Shown: positions 8,819 through 17,828, numbered from the stretch's first letter. The stretch: DNA of 64,000 bases from QKMZ01 sp012965515 (GCA_937879965.1 CALFMP010000039.1:5999-69998); one strand, 5' to 3'. Made by a program: numbers and translations. Notes: generated by a model not told the origin, from the letters alone.

Positions 8819-9778
8819 TTACACGCTTGTATCGAACATGCCGGTGATGGCATTGGCAATGTCTTGCGCCCTTACTGTTATGTCGACTGCAGGTGGGGCA
8901 AGAGTCTTGCTGGCGACAGCCACATCGAAATCCTTGTAACCGGCTCTATTGAGCACCATTTCTGCCGAAGTCAGAAGACTCTTGCCGGCAGAACCAAAGC
9001 CCATGGTCACATCCGAAATTGCAAACACCGGGCGAACACTGAGAGCTGTTTTGCCGAAATGTAGGCGGCGATCGAGAGAGCGCTTCAAGCGTGCCGCTAC
9101 GCTCGCTCCGCCATCTTCGTCGCTTTCCAGGAGTACCATAGCGAGCAAACCGTCGCAATAGTGAAAAACGAGATCGGTCGGACGCAAATTAGAGCGGCAG
9201 ATTTTCGCCACCGTATTTAGTATCGCAGTGGGAGAAGGCGCGGCAACTTCAGCCGAGGGATCGAGCGTGGCTAGCGCCAAGCACAAGGGATAGCCGTTTT
9301 TGAGAGACAATTCGTACTGTCGATCGAGCACGTTGACCAGATACTGCCTGCTTTGAGCCTGGGCAATTGGAGCGCGGCTGCGCGGTTCGTCGAAAACTTG
9401 AGCAAGAGCATGCACATCGGCAAACGACTTGCGGATATTGCTGCCGGAGCGGCGGTCGTTTTTTCCAGGCAAAAATGAAGTCTCAGTGGAATCGCTCATT
9501 GTCTTTACCGACGGAGCCCCCGCCGGTTTAGACCGGCAGGGCAACTCGTCAAAATTTGAAAGGGAATCCAATGGGTTTCCAGAGCGAGCTCTAAGGGTTT
9601 CGTTAGGGGTTTCCTGAGATTGCCGGATGGGATTTCCTTGGGATGCCAAACTTGATTCCTGAAGGTTTCCTGGGACGCCTGGGATTCCTGAAGGGATACC
9701 GGTGGAGGTTCCGAGGAGAAAATTCGCCAAGGAAATTCCGGACTCTGCGAAAGAATCGATTGCACTGTAGCACTTCAA
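8819..9778 (-). CDS. Degenerate GGDEF-like domain protein
   Basis: About 319 residues from a TTG at 9778, or 226 from an ATG at 9499; neither has a clear SD. The N-terminal ~90 residues are Gly/Asn/Pro-rich low complexity. From about residue 145 onward the sequence follows a diguanylate cyclase fold (LCLALATLD ... ILNTVAKICRSNLRPTDLVFHYCDGLLAMVLLESD ... RLKRSLDRR), but the GGDEF signature position reads YCDGLL and the metal-binding Asp-rich loop is replaced, so cyclase activity is very unlikely. It may be a receptor or structural domain. Convergent with the SGNH-like gene. The N-terminal extension is open for 94 codons, so the longer form is listed, with the caveat above. Confidence 0.55.
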   Translation of the reverse strand: MKCYSAIDSFAESGISLANFLLGTSTGIPSGIPGVPGNLQESSLASQGNPIRQSQETPNETLRARSGNPLDSLSNFDELPCRSKPAGAPSVKTMSDSTETSFLPGKNDRRSGSNIRKSFADVHALAQVFDEPRSRAPIAQAQSRQYLVNVLDRQYELSLKNGYPLCLALATLDPSAEVAAPSPTAILNTVAKICRSNLRPTDLVFHYCDGLLAMVLLESDEDGGASVAARLKRSLDRRLHFGKTALSVRPVFAISDVTMGFGSAGKSLLTSAEMVLNRAGYKDFDVAVASKTLAPPAVDITVRAQDIANAITGMFDTSV

Positions 9779-10382
9779 ACACAGTGCGTTCTAAAACGAT
9801 GCTAAGCCGCTCCGTTCAAGGGTTAGACCAGACTCAGGCTGACCGGCAACTTTTTTGCGGCAACCGGGCCGCAAGTTTTTCGAAAAGAGCTTCTGAGTTT
9901 GTTTTGTCTTGAACTCATCGCTGTTCTTTATGCTACCGAGGACTATGCAAAAGGGGCAGATTAAGTGGCTTACGAGCAGCATCAATTCTCTTGTGAAGGG
10001 ATATGTCCACTTGGCATAGGTGGCAGAGGACTAGGCTTTTGAGCGACTTCGCGTAAACCTCGCGAGCATTGAACACATTAAACGAGAAATGAGCATTCGG
10101 CGCCCGTGACCTTTGCGAGAGCTGGCGTTAGCGAGAATCCTCTCTTTTTATGTTAGAGCTCTTTGATCCGGCAATAACTGAGCCCTAAGGTATGGGCATC
10201 ATGACAACCTTCTTTTAACCAGCAGAACAATCCGATAGCCACATAACTTCTCGCCATTCGAACACCAATCAAGACCACTTACGTGGTGAGAGGTGATCTT
10301 ATTTCGAGAAGTTGTTTGCCGCCCAGGTTGTCGCTTGTTGCGACATCGCCTTCGGACATCTGCGCAAACTGGAGACACACCC
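9779..10382. other. Intergenic region upstream of the ZIP gene
   Basis: About 600 bases between the minus-strand GGDEF-like gene and the plus-strand ZIP gene. I find no credible gene. The first part is lower in GC than the flanking plus-strand block. No metal-box operator could be recognised by eye. Confidence 0.35.
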
Positions 10383-11126
10383 ATGGATACAATCTGGATC
10401 TATGCCCTCTTGAGCATCGCTGCGATAAGCGGCATGTCTCTGCTCGGGCTTTTCACGCTGTCGATGGCTAACGCTAATTTGCAGCGCTTCACCACACCGA
10501 TGGTGAGCGTCGCAGTCGGCGTCATGCTCGGCAATGCGTTCCTCCACATGATTCCGGAAGCGTTTGAGGGGCTCGGCAACGGCACCACCGTTCCCCTGCT
10601 CATCATCGGCGGAGTCTTTCTGTTCTTCATCATCGAGCGCGTCCTGCATTGCCGGCACGAATGCGCGAAACCGCACGAAGCGCACCACATCGGTTTGATG
10701 AGTTTGACGGCTGACATGCTCGAAAACTTCATCGACGGCGTGGTCATCGGTGCGGCCTACCTGGTCAATCCCGCGGCCGGCATTGCAGCGACAGTTGCGG
10801 TGCTCGTTCACGAGATTCCGACCGAAATCAGCGACTACAGCGTGCTCGTGCATTCGGGTTTCACTCGCAAGCGCGCGTTGCTGCTGAATCTGGCAAGTTC
10901 GGTGACCGCCTTCATCGGCGTCATTCTGGCACTCAGCATCGGAGCTGAGATGTCGAACTTCGCCGCCTACGTCATGCCTGTGGCTGCTGGGTGCTTCATC
11001 TACCTGGCTGCCGGTGGGCTCATTCCGCGTTTCCTCCAGAATCACTCTCTGGCGGCTTCCTACAAACACATCGCTCTCATGGCACTCGGCGTCGCAGCAA
11101 TGCTGGCGCTGACGTTCCTGGAGTGA
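10383..11126 (+). CDS. ZIP-family metal transporter
   Basis: A 247-residue, eight-helix ZIP (ZupT-like) transporter moving divalent metal (usually Zn2+) into the cytoplasm. The TM5 motif HEIPTE lies at 143-148. The TM4 motif reads ENFIDG at 114-119, so the His of the usual HNxxDG is Glu. The TM3-TM4 loop is rich in His and Cys (HCRHECAKPHEAHH, 89-102), a likely metal-sensing or capture loop. The ATG at 10383 is preceded by GGAG 7 bases away; a longer upstream in-frame extension lacks this support. It is followed by a hairpin at 11207-11242 and then by the phospholipase D-like gene. Family confident, metal specificity unknown. Confidence 0.9.
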   Translation: MDTIWIYALLSIAAISGMSLLGLFTLSMANANLQRFTTPMVSVAVGVMLGNAFLHMIPEAFEGLGNGTTVPLLIIGGVFLFFIIERVLHCRHECAKPHEAHHIGLMSLTADMLENFIDGVVIGAAYLVNPAAGIAATVAVLVHEIPTEISDYSVLVHSGFTRKRALLLNLASSVTAFIGVILALSIGAEMSNFAAYVMPVAAGCFIYLAAGGLIPRFLQNHSLAASYKHIALMALGVAAMLALTFLE

Positions 11127-11206
11127 TGCCGGAGCCGTAGAGACATTCAGAGAAACGTGGGTGTGCCTGGGCGGCAAACCGCGAGTGCATTCCGAAATGA
11201 CAAGCG

Positions 11207-11242
11207 AGAAGGGCCGACAGCATCTGGCTGCCGGCCCTTCTT
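11207..11242 (+). terminator. Terminator-like hairpin after ZIP gene
   Basis: The arms AGAAGGGCCG (11207-11216) and CGGCCCTTCT (11232-11241) form a 10-bp stem with an inner CAG/CTG. There is only a weak T tract, so it may be an attenuator between the ZIP and PLD-like genes. Confidence 0.5.
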
Positions 11243-11298
11243 GCACCCATCTGTTCATCCTCTAACCGCCGCAACTAGCGGCACAAGGACGAAAAACT

Positions 11299-13266
11299 AT
11301 GGCAAAGAAAACTGCAACCAAGCTCGAAGCCGCGGCGCACAACAACGACACCGTTGTGCTCATCGGCATCGATTGGCCCACCGGCCAAAAGCTCGAAGGC
11401 TGCCTCGGATTCGAGATCGCTCGCGTTGCGAAGAGCAACGGCAAGCGCTCGGTCATCGAGACCAAACTGCCCTTCGACGGGCAGGACGACAACAAGGACT
11501 GGCAGAGCCAACCGTCGACGGTGTGGCCGATCCAGCGCAAGTGGCACCTGGACTTCTCTGGAAAGCCGGGTGAGACCTACACCTACGAGATTCAGGGCAT
11601 GGGCGGCGAGCCCGGCAACCTGAAGCCCATCAAGGGTCTGAAGGTCACCACCAACGAAGTCACGCTGACGACGAAGGTCGACGAGACTTTCGACTGCGGC
11701 TTCACCCGCGGCATCCTGTCGACGCAGTGGCTGGCGCGCTTCATCGGCACCCTGCCCGACGGCACCGAAGGCTTCCCCGACGGTACGCCGAACTTCCAGA
11801 AGATCATCGACGCGCTGGAAGACTACGAGAACCCGGACAACGTCATCCGCAAGCACCTCATGGCCAACGTGCCCGAGATGCTCATGGCTCCCGTCCAGGA
11901 AGCCGTGGTGGATGGCAGTCACGTGCACCTGGCGTTGTATGAGCTCAGCGCGAACCAGCTTGTGGACTTCCTCCTGAAGCACCTCAAGTACTTCTCGCTG
12001 ATCCTCGGCAACACCGGCGCCGAAGACCTCACCAACGCGGCGGCGCGTAAGGCCCTGCACGAAGCGGGCGCCGACATCCAGGACCGCATGATCGGGCCCT
12101 GGGGCATCGCGCACAACAAGTTCCAGGTGAAGGTGAGCAAGGATGGCGAGCCGATCGACGTGACGACGGGCAGCACAAACTGGACCAACACCGGTCTGGG
12201 CTGCCAGTCCAACATGGTCGCTCGCATCCGCAACGCGCAGGTGGCGGCGAACTTCCTGGACTACTGGAAGCGCATGAAGGCGGACGGCGCCGAGCAATCG
12301 CTCGAGTTCCGTCGTCGCAATGCGCAGGGTTACGACCCGGTCGTGCTGGCTGACGGTACGATCATCGAGACCTACTTCCAGCCGAGCATGGACGACAAGG
12401 TGAAGGGCAAGGGGCTCGACGTCCCGCTCTCGCCCTGGCTCATCCGCGTGAAGGAGCTCATGGAAGGCGCCAAGGATGTGCTCTGCGGCGAGGTCTTCTA
12501 CCCTGGTTCGCCGTCGGTCATCCACTGGCTGGCGGAGATCTGGGACAACCGTCCTGAGCTCTACGCGTTCATGACGGTCAGCTCCTGGGATGCGCTGCGC
12601 GGCGTCAAGTGCAAGCGTCGCAAGGGACGTCCGCCGCTGTTCGCGCTCGCTACCGGGCGTGACGTGGAGTTCGCCAACTTCATCACCGAGTTGCTGAAGC
12701 TCCCCGAGTCGCATGCCATCACGCACGGCAAGATCCTCGTGATCGATCCGTTCGGCGAGAAGCCTGTGGTCATTTTTGGTTCCGACAACCTCGGCGCCAA
12801 GGCGAGCTACGGCAACGACGAGAACGGCGTCATCGTGATCGGCAACAAGGCGCTGGCGCAGTACGTCTTCGTCAACATGTTCGACATCAACAAGCACTTC
12901 CAGTCGCGCGCGGCCGCTCGGGCCAGCAAGTACCGGAAGGAGACTGTTGGCTGGACGGGCAAGCTGGCGGCGACCGATGCGTGGCAGAACAACTGGATCG
13001 ACGGGTACAAGGCCAAGGAAGCTCGACTGCTCGCCACCGGCGTGTGGGACGGGTCCGGCTTGGTCGACAGCCCGAACAATCGCAGCGTCTACGTTCTGCC
13101 GGCGCCGAAGAAGAAGTTCCCTGCGAAGCCGGCGGGAATTGTCGACGGTGCGGCTGCCGACGGCACGCCTGCGGCGACTCCGGTGACCAACACGGTCGAA
13201 GGAGAAGTCGCGCCGAATGCCGACACCCCGCAGCCGGGTCCGGCGGATACTTCCGACAAGCAGTAA
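11299..13266 (+). CDS. Phospholipase D-like (HKD) protein
   Basis: A 655-residue protein with two PLD-superfamily active-site regions. The first, near 271-290, reads HNKFQVKV followed by TTGSTNWT; the second, near 475-495, reads HGKILVID followed by FGSDNLGA. Two HKD motifs pair to form one active site for phosphodiester cleavage or transfer of lipids or nucleic acids. The first motif lacks the Asp of HxKxxxxD (Val instead), while the second is complete. The N-terminal ~120 residues are a separate beta-rich domain. No signal peptide is seen, so a cytosolic role is more likely; substrate unknown. AAGGA lies upstream of the ATG. Extremely GC-rich third codon positions suggest strong expression or a compositional block. 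Confidence 0.85.
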   Translation: MAKKTATKLEAAAHNNDTVVLIGIDWPTGQKLEGCLGFEIARVAKSNGKRSVIETKLPFDGQDDNKDWQSQPSTVWPIQRKWHLDFSGKPGETYTYEIQGMGGEPGNLKPIKGLKVTTNEVTLTTKVDETFDCGFTRGILSTQWLARFIGTLPDGTEGFPDGTPNFQKIIDALEDYENPDNVIRKHLMANVPEMLMAPVQEAVVDGSHVHLALYELSANQLVDFLLKHLKYFSLILGNTGAEDLTNAAARKALHEAGADIQDRMIGPWGIAHNKFQVKVSKDGEPIDVTTGSTNWTNTGLGCQSNMVARIRNAQVAANFLDYWKRMKADGAEQSLEFRRRNAQGYDPVVLADGTIIETYFQPSMDDKVKGKGLDVPLSPWLIRVKELMEGAKDVLCGEVFYPGSPSVIHWLAEIWDNRPELYAFMTVSSWDALRGVKCKRRKGRPPLFALATGRDVEFANFITELLKLPESHAITHGKILVIDPFGEKPVVIFGSDNLGAKASYGNDENGVIVIGNKALAQYVFVNMFDINKHFQSRAAARASKYRKETVGWTGKLAATDAWQNNWIDGYKAKEARLLATGVWDGSGLVDSPNNRSVYVLPAPKKKFPAKPAGIVDGAAADGTPAATPVTNTVEGEVAPNADTPQPGPADTSDKQ

Positions 13267-13304
13267 TGCTCGGTCGGAAGACGTTCTAGCTCGGTTCTCT
13301 GCAA

Positions 13305-13352
13305 GCGGCACGGAGAAAGCGCTTCACGGCGCCGTATCCGTGCCGCGTGTTT
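13305..13352 (+). terminator. Terminator after PLD-like gene
   Basis: The arms GCGGCACGGA (13305-13314) and TCCGTGCCGC (13337-13346) make a perfect 10-bp stem with a further GCGC/GGCGCC inner pairing, followed by GTGTTTCTT. Confidence 0.6.
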
Positions 13353-13416
13353 CTTCACCAACCACTGCGCATTCACTAACCGCTCTCCGCGCTGGAGAGC
13401 ACACGAAAGGAACACC

Positions 13417-13773
13417 ATGATCGACTTCCTGATGACTCACTGGGGCGTTGCTGCTGCGATTCTCACCGTCTGCTCGCTGTACTTCTCCTGGAAGGTCAAC
13501 GGCGGCGGCATCTTCAGCTTCAATCCGAAGCCGGGACACGGCAGCGCCAACGTGATCGGCGAAATCCTCATGCTGATCGGCTACATCGGCTTCTCGGTGG
13601 GCATGGTCGCCATCGCCGCCATCGTCGCCGGCGTCATGCGCGTGATTCTCGTCATCACCGCTTTCGCCGCGTTCAGTGCGGGTGCCACCGGCGTCGGCGT
13701 CGCCTGCCTCGCGTTCACCGTGGTGACCGGCGTGGTTTCATTCGTCGCCTATCGGCATTCGAAGAAGCGCTGA
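13417..13773 (+). CDS. Small membrane protein of unknown function
   Basis: A 118-residue protein with about four hydrophobic segments (residues 8-25, 47-68, 70-90 and 92-112) and a basic C-terminus (RHSKKR). It has an AAAGGA SD before the ATG and the same strong GC codon bias as its neighbours. It sits between terminators at 13305 and 13831, so it is probably a single-gene unit. No family recognised. Similar small membrane proteins occur at 21194 and 56404, but no obvious sequence identity links them. Confidence 0.65.
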   Translation: MIDFLMTHWGVAAAILTVCSLYFSWKVNGGGIFSFNPKPGHGSANVIGEILMLIGYIGFSVGMVAIAAIVAGVMRVILVITAFAAFSAGATGVGVACLAFTVVTGVVSFVAYRHSKKR

Positions 13774-13830
13774 GACCGAAGTTCGTGACTGAGTCGCGCT
13801 AAAAACGCGGCGGCAAGGGAGCAGAGCGGA

Positions 13831-13882
13831 GGCAGAGAGAAAGCAATTTCTCTCTGCCCGAGCCTCTGCTTCTTTGTTTTTC
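13831..13882 (+). terminator. Strong terminator after small membrane protein
   Basis: GGCAGAGAGAAA (13831-13842) pairs perfectly with TTTCTCTCTGCC (13847-13858) across a GCAA tetraloop: 12 bp. A T-rich stretch follows at 13868-13882. Confidence 0.7.
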
Positions 13883-14066
13883 CAAATTTTCTACTAGCTT
13901 TTATAATATTTGCGTCAAAAAAACGGAAAAAACAAAGGGCGGTCGCCGATGACTGCACCAGAAGAACCAGCCGCAAGGACCGGTTCAACTGATGAGCCAT
14001 CGGCGATCCGCCTCAGATAGAACGCGTCAGAGAACAGTCTCAGCTGTTTCTAACGCGCGCACACAC

Positions 14067-14522
14067 TTAGCTGACGTACGTGGTGGCGTCGACGCCGAGC
14101 GTGCGGCAGATCTCCTTGACGCGCGCCTTTTCCTTGTCGTCGAAGTTGCCGTCCGCATTCGCGATCGCCAGCGCGACCTGCAGAGCGACGTCCGGCTGTT
14201 CGCCCTTGCCCTTGATCTTGCCGACCGTCGAGTACACCGTGATGGGGCCGAAGGTCTTGTCCTTGTTGATCGCGTCGCAGTACTCGTTGAACTTGGCGAT
14301 CAGGTCGGCCGGGGGGAAACACTTGAGAGCGTCGAGCGACGTGATGAGCGAGCCGATGGCCTGCTTCTCGTCGTCGGAGACGTTGCCGTCAGCGCTGGCG
14401 ACCAGGGCGCAGATGCCCATGACCGAATCACGGAAGGTGCTGTTCTTGAACTGCGAGACCTTGGTGGTGAGAGCGGCCTTGGCGTCCGAAGCGGACTGAC
14501 GGAGCTTGTCGAAGAATCCCAT
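14067..14522 (-). CDS. TerB-family tellurite-resistance-like protein
   Basis: A 151-residue helical protein matching the TerB fold. It has an amphipathic N-terminus (MGFFDKLRQSASDAKAALTTK), then VMGICALVASADGNVSDDEKQAIGSLI at about 35-60 and ALAIANADGNFDDKEKARVKEI at about 118-140. The two acidic (A)DGNxxDxE loops are the hallmark of TerB/DUF533 proteins and probably bind metal ions. In other bacteria TerB works with TerC/TerD proteins at the membrane in stress and phage-response chemistry. No other ter gene is seen in this window, so it is an orphan here. AAGGA precedes the ATG. GC-rich codons. Confidence 0.85.
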   Translation of the reverse strand: MGFFDKLRQSASDAKAALTTKVSQFKNSTFRDSVMGICALVASADGNVSDDEKQAIGSLITSLDALKCFPPADLIAKFNEYCDAINKDKTFGPITVYSTVGKIKGKGEQPDVALQVALAIANADGNFDDKEKARVKEICRTLGVDATTYVS

Positions 14523-15227
14523 GGTTTTGTGTCCTTAAGTGTGGTCTTGCGCGCTGTCATCGACTGGATGCAGCGAGCTTGTTGTTTTTGGCGAGTCGCA
14601 AACATAGCGATCGCAGAAACCAATGTCTTTCCGCCCCAGCAAGCGCTGAATTTGGGGGTCGCATTGGAGAGGTGCAAAACGGGAACGGTTAAGGGTTTGG
14701 AGTGCGCCTGCGGGCAAGGTGGAAAGAATCGGTACGCCGGAATGCTACGACTTGCAAAGAGACGTATCCAAGTGTTGCTGACCCGGTTGTTTACAAGACC
14801 GCGTCACGCAGATCGCGCAGATTGCCGTTTGTGTAACGTTTACCGCCTCTAATATGAGCCCGATTTCCTAACATAGCGACGCTTTCGGATCGCTCACGCT
14901 GTTCGCGCGAACTGCCGCGAATTTTGATGTGACGGCGCTCATCCTTGTCTGCAAGCCACTTTTGTAAAGCATCACCAACCAACCGGTCAGCCAAAGCGCG
15001 TTACAAATCGACCGACCGGAACAGGTTCGAAACACCAAAAAAGGGGCTACACACTATGGCATATCGTAAAACTTACACCAAAACAAGAATGCGAAGTGAA
15101 GGATGCGGATGTTGATGCCGACCGCGTTTAGCGAATCAGCACAAAGATCTGCAAAGCTTCAGACGCATCTTGTTTCGGTTCAGAACCGCCGTTCCAGCCT
15201 GCCGTACGTGATGATGGTTCCAGCCTG
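14523..15227. other. Intergenic region with one weak small ORF
   Basis: About 700 bases between TerB and the next minus-strand gene stop. A 67-codon minus-strand reading frame (14791-14994, TTG start, no SD) is charged and could encode a small protein, but I cannot support it further. The remainder shows no gene or RNA that I recognise. Confidence 0.3.
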
Positions 15228-15620
15228 CTAAACCGATTGAACGTTCTTTCCCGCCTCCTTGAGCTTGGATTCGACGACGCGCAGCGTCATCTGAATCGTC
15301 GGCCAGTCGATGCTGGGCAGCTTGCACTGACCCTTGATGGTCAGCGTGGCAAGCAGCACAGCGCGTCCATACTCCTCTTCAGCCAAATCCAGATTGCCCG
15401 CCTTGATTGCGGCGAGGCTGGAGATGACGTAAGCAGCGAGCAAGCGCGCCTCCAAATACTTGATGGCGTTTTCGCTATACGCTGCGGCGGCAAAAGCATT
15501 GCCCGTGTTCTCATCGAGGCTCGTAAGTGCCTCTTGCAGAGAGCTGACAGTGCTGTCGTAGCCGTGGCTGGGAAGTCCGTAGTGATAGCCCGCCCAAACG
15601 AGCTGAAGAAGCGGCGCCAT
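15228..15620 (-). CDS. Helical hypothetical protein (TPR-like)
   Basis: A 130-residue, mainly alpha-helical protein. The central part (SENAIKYLEARLLAAYVISSLAAIKAGNLDLAEEEYGRAVLLA, about 48-92) has the length and pattern of a TPR-like helix pair. No signal peptide or motif of known function. An AAGGAA SD lies 5 bases before the ATG. It is 100 bases downstream of the gene at 15721-16116 on the same strand and may share its transcript. Function unknown. Confidence 0.55.
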   Translation of the reverse strand: MAPLLQLVWAGYHYGLPSHGYDSTVSSLQEALTSLDENTGNAFAAAAYSENAIKYLEARLLAAYVISSLAAIKAGNLDLAEEEYGRAVLLATLTIKGQCKLPSIDWPTIQMTLRVVESKLKEAGKNVQSV

Positions 15621-15720
15621 AAGTTCCTTGTGGGCTCAGTGCCCACTGTTGCAAGCGTTGAGACGCGAGTGTCATACTCGCCAAGTTTCAAACGTGATGC
15701 AAGCCAGGCAGCAAGCAAGC

Positions 15721-16116
15721 TTACAACCAGGCTTTGCCGTCAACTTTCAGCTCCAGGATTTTGTTTCCTGGACCAAAGCAAACTTCAACGTTGTCGTATT
15801 CATGAACGACACGACCGTCTACCAGGCGTTTAGTCAGAGGTTCCTCAACACATTCCTGCGGACAACTCGCACCAGGGGTGGTGCAAACACCGCGCGGGCA
15901 GCGTTTTGGAAAAACTTGTCGTGGCGTCGTGCGCACCCGATTGAGCGTGCCAACTCCAGGCTTGATGCCCAGCACTCTGCGTTGGCGTTCCCAGTAATCG
16001 TCGCCTCGTTGCAGGCGATCGCGCAAGTATGCACAAACGATAACAAAGGCAACGAGAGCGACAAGCCCGACCAAAACCCAAACTCCCTCGAAGTCAAAAA
16101 TCGTAAGCAGTTCCAT
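15721..16116 (-). CDS. Single-pass membrane protein with extracytoplasmic cysteines
   Basis: A 131-residue protein with one transmembrane helix at about 11-32 (VWVLVGLVALVAFVIVCAYL) and a soluble domain. That domain has CPRGVC and CPQEC cysteines near 79-93 and a short beta-rich end (VVHEYDNVEVCFGPGNKILELKVDG). The cysteine spacing suggests disulphides or a metal site. No known family recognised. The start ATG at 16116 has only a weak SD. The minus-strand neighbour 15228-15620 follows after 100 bases. Confidence 0.55.
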   Translation of the reverse strand: MELLTIFDFEGVWVLVGLVALVAFVIVCAYLRDRLQRGDDYWERQRRVLGIKPGVGTLNRVRTTPRQVFPKRCPRGVCTTPGASCPQECVEEPLTKRLVDGRVVHEYDNVEVCFGPGNKILELKVDGKAWL

Positions 16117-16155
16117 GATGCACTACCCAACCGACACAAGCGAGCTCCGAAGCTA

Positions 16156-16186
16156 CCGTAGGGGAGGTGGAGTGCCTCCCCTACGG
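16156..16186. repeat. Intergenic palindrome (CCGTAGGGGAGG type)
   Basis: A perfect 12-bp stem CCGTAGGGGAGG/CCTCCCCTACGG with a 7-base loop, between minus-strand genes. It shares the GTAGGGG...CCCCTAC outer arms of the other dispersed palindromes, but its inner arms differ. Confidence 0.65.
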
Positions 16187-16271
16187 CAAGTTTTCGGATC
16201 CTACGCCTGTCGAAAAGGACTACGGAGACTTTCTCTCCAAAGATGCACTACACCGTGCATCCACACCGCTG

Positions 16272-17828
16272 TTACCGGGGTCCGGTCACAGGCGCGGTGT
16301 TGAGAAACGTCTTGAAGCTCTCGACGTCGCCGAAGCGGTGCGCCTTCAGACTGTAGGCGTCGACTGCAACGAGCATGACGAAAGCACGGCTGGACGGATC
16401 GCCGCGAACGACGGTGACCAGCCAGAAGGTGCCGGCTGTGCCGTTGACCAGGCGCGGCTCGGCTTCCTCGTACTGAGACCAGTCGGCGCTGGGGTCGGCG
16501 TTGTGGACGTTGGCGAGCGCCTTGCTCGGTCCGTTGATGCGCAGGGCATCCGGCACCGCATAGACACTGGCGCGACCACTGACCGCGTCGAAGAACAGCA
16601 CCCGCGTGAGCGAACCGCCCTTCGGTTCCAGTCCGATGATCAGCTCGAGACCGAGCCCATCGAAATCCTGGTAGTACGGGAAACGGTTGGCCTCGGACTT
16701 CTGCGCGTCATACGGAGGCTCGCTGATCCCGAAGAGTTCGAGCTGCGAGGTGACCGGATTGAGCAGACCGCGGTGGTAAGTGGCATACGCTTCGGCATAG
16801 CTACGGGCAAGCGCCGGCGGATAGAGAGCAGCGCCCTCGAATTTCTCCGCCGCGTCCGCGCGCGAATAGTTGGTGAACAGCCCTCGTGGACCCACTTCCA
16901 TGACGCTCGACAGAGTCGGCACCATGGTCAGAGTCCAGGTCGGACGATAGGACACCGCCGAGATGAGCATGCTCCACTCGCCGTTTTCCTTCTGCCAGTA
17001 CACCGTTTCCCCGCGCTCCGAGAACGGATGGCGGATGCGGAAAAGCAGCTCGGTGACCCAGGAATCGTCGCCGAAGAGGAAGAAAGCATTCTTGCCTGCC
17101 GCCACGTCGACGTTCATGTTGGGCTCTTCCGCATTCACGCGCACGACGCTGTGGACACTACCGAACGGCGTGCCGTACCAGACATCGTAGGCGAGCGGCG
17201 ACTGCCACCACATGACGATCTTGCCGTCCTGACCGACTTCACGCACCATGTGCGGCTGTTTGCCGACCAGGCGGTTGTCGGTGATGGAGTTCTTCACGTA
17301 CTTGGCCGCCGTCGAGCGAACGACAATGCGGTTGTCGCGCGTATTGGGCAACTGCCCGATCGCAATCGGATCGAGCGAAGATGCCATCTGCCATTGGATC
17401 AGCGTCTGCGACACGTTCGCCGCCACCACCCAGCCGAGGGCCGCGACGTAGACGAGAGACGTGATGGTCAGCGCCTTGCGTGAGGGTGCCTTGCCGCGCT
17501 TTGCCAGCGCACGAACGGCGAAGATGCCGGCGGGGATGAGCGCCAAAGCGACGATGATGGGCAAGTACTTCCAGGCAAGAACGAGCAGCGGATGCGCCAG
17601 CGCGGCGACGAGGACGTAGCCGAGCAGCGAGAGCAACGCGATCCCCGACCAGCGCTTAATGCGCTTGCCGAGACTCGCTCGCTCCTTGACGGGCTTGGAA
17701 GCGGCAGGCGGCGGAACCGCGGCACCGGATTCCTTCGTCAGTGAAACCTTCGAGCCTTGATCACCGGAGACAACGTCAGCGGGCGGACCGCCGGCGCCGT
17801 TGCCGTTAAGAGTTGGTTCGTTCGACAT
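16272..17828 (-). CDS. Large membrane protein with extracytoplasmic domain
   Basis: A 518-residue protein. After a ~55-residue Gly/Pro/Lys-rich cytoplasmic N-terminus come about three hydrophobic helices (roughly 60-80, 80-105 and 120-142), then a ~370-residue soluble domain with many Tyr and Trp residues. The ATG at 17828 is chosen because AGAGGA sits 6 bases upstream; an in-frame extension to 17864 lacks an SD. Segments such as DNRIVVRSTAAKYVKNSI and IIGLEPKGGSLTRVLFFDAVSG suggest a repeated beta-sandwich or propeller-like domain, but no family is recognised. It is GC-biased like the block around it. Function unknown. Confidence 0.65.
   Translation of the reverse strand: MSNEPTLNGNGAGGPPADVVSGDQGSKVSLTKESGAAVPPPAASKPVKERASLGKRIKRWSGIALLSLLGYVLVAALAHPLLVLAWKYLPIIVALALIPAGIFAVRALAKRGKAPSRKALTITSLVYVAALGWVVAANVSQTLIQWQMASSLDPIAIGQLPNTRDNRIVVRSTAAKYVKNSITDNRLVGKQPHMVREVGQDGKIVMWWQSPLAYDVWYGTPFGSVHSVVRVNAEEPNMNVDVAAGKNAFFLFGDDSWVTELLFRIRHPFSERGETVYWQKENGEWSMLISAVSYRPTWTLTMVPTLSSVMEVGPRGLFTNYSRADAAEKFEGAALYPPALARSYAEAYATYHRGLLNPVTSQLELFGISEPPYDAQKSEANRFPYYQDFDGLGLELIIGLEPKGGSLTRVLFFDAVSGRASVYAVPDALRINGPSKALANVHNADPSADWSQYEEAEPRLVNGTAGTFWLVTVVRGDPSSRAFVMLVAVDAYSLKAHRFGDVESFKTFLNTAPVTGPR

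Noticed and set aside
11275..13311. Minus-strand 678-codon frame opposite the PLD-like gene
   Set aside because: Pure antisense shadow of a GC-rich gene; the plus strand carries clear HKD motifs.
13992..14852. Plus-strand 286-codon frame overlapping TerB
   Set aside because: TerB on the minus strand has a clear fold and SD; the plus frame has shadow composition.
15056..15115. 19-codon ORF (MAYRKTYTK...)
   Set aside because: Too short, with no supporting context.
16167..17483. Plus-strand 438-codon frame opposite the membrane protein at 16272
   Set aside because: No SD, Arg/Asp/His-rich composition, and the minus strand encodes clear transmembrane helices.
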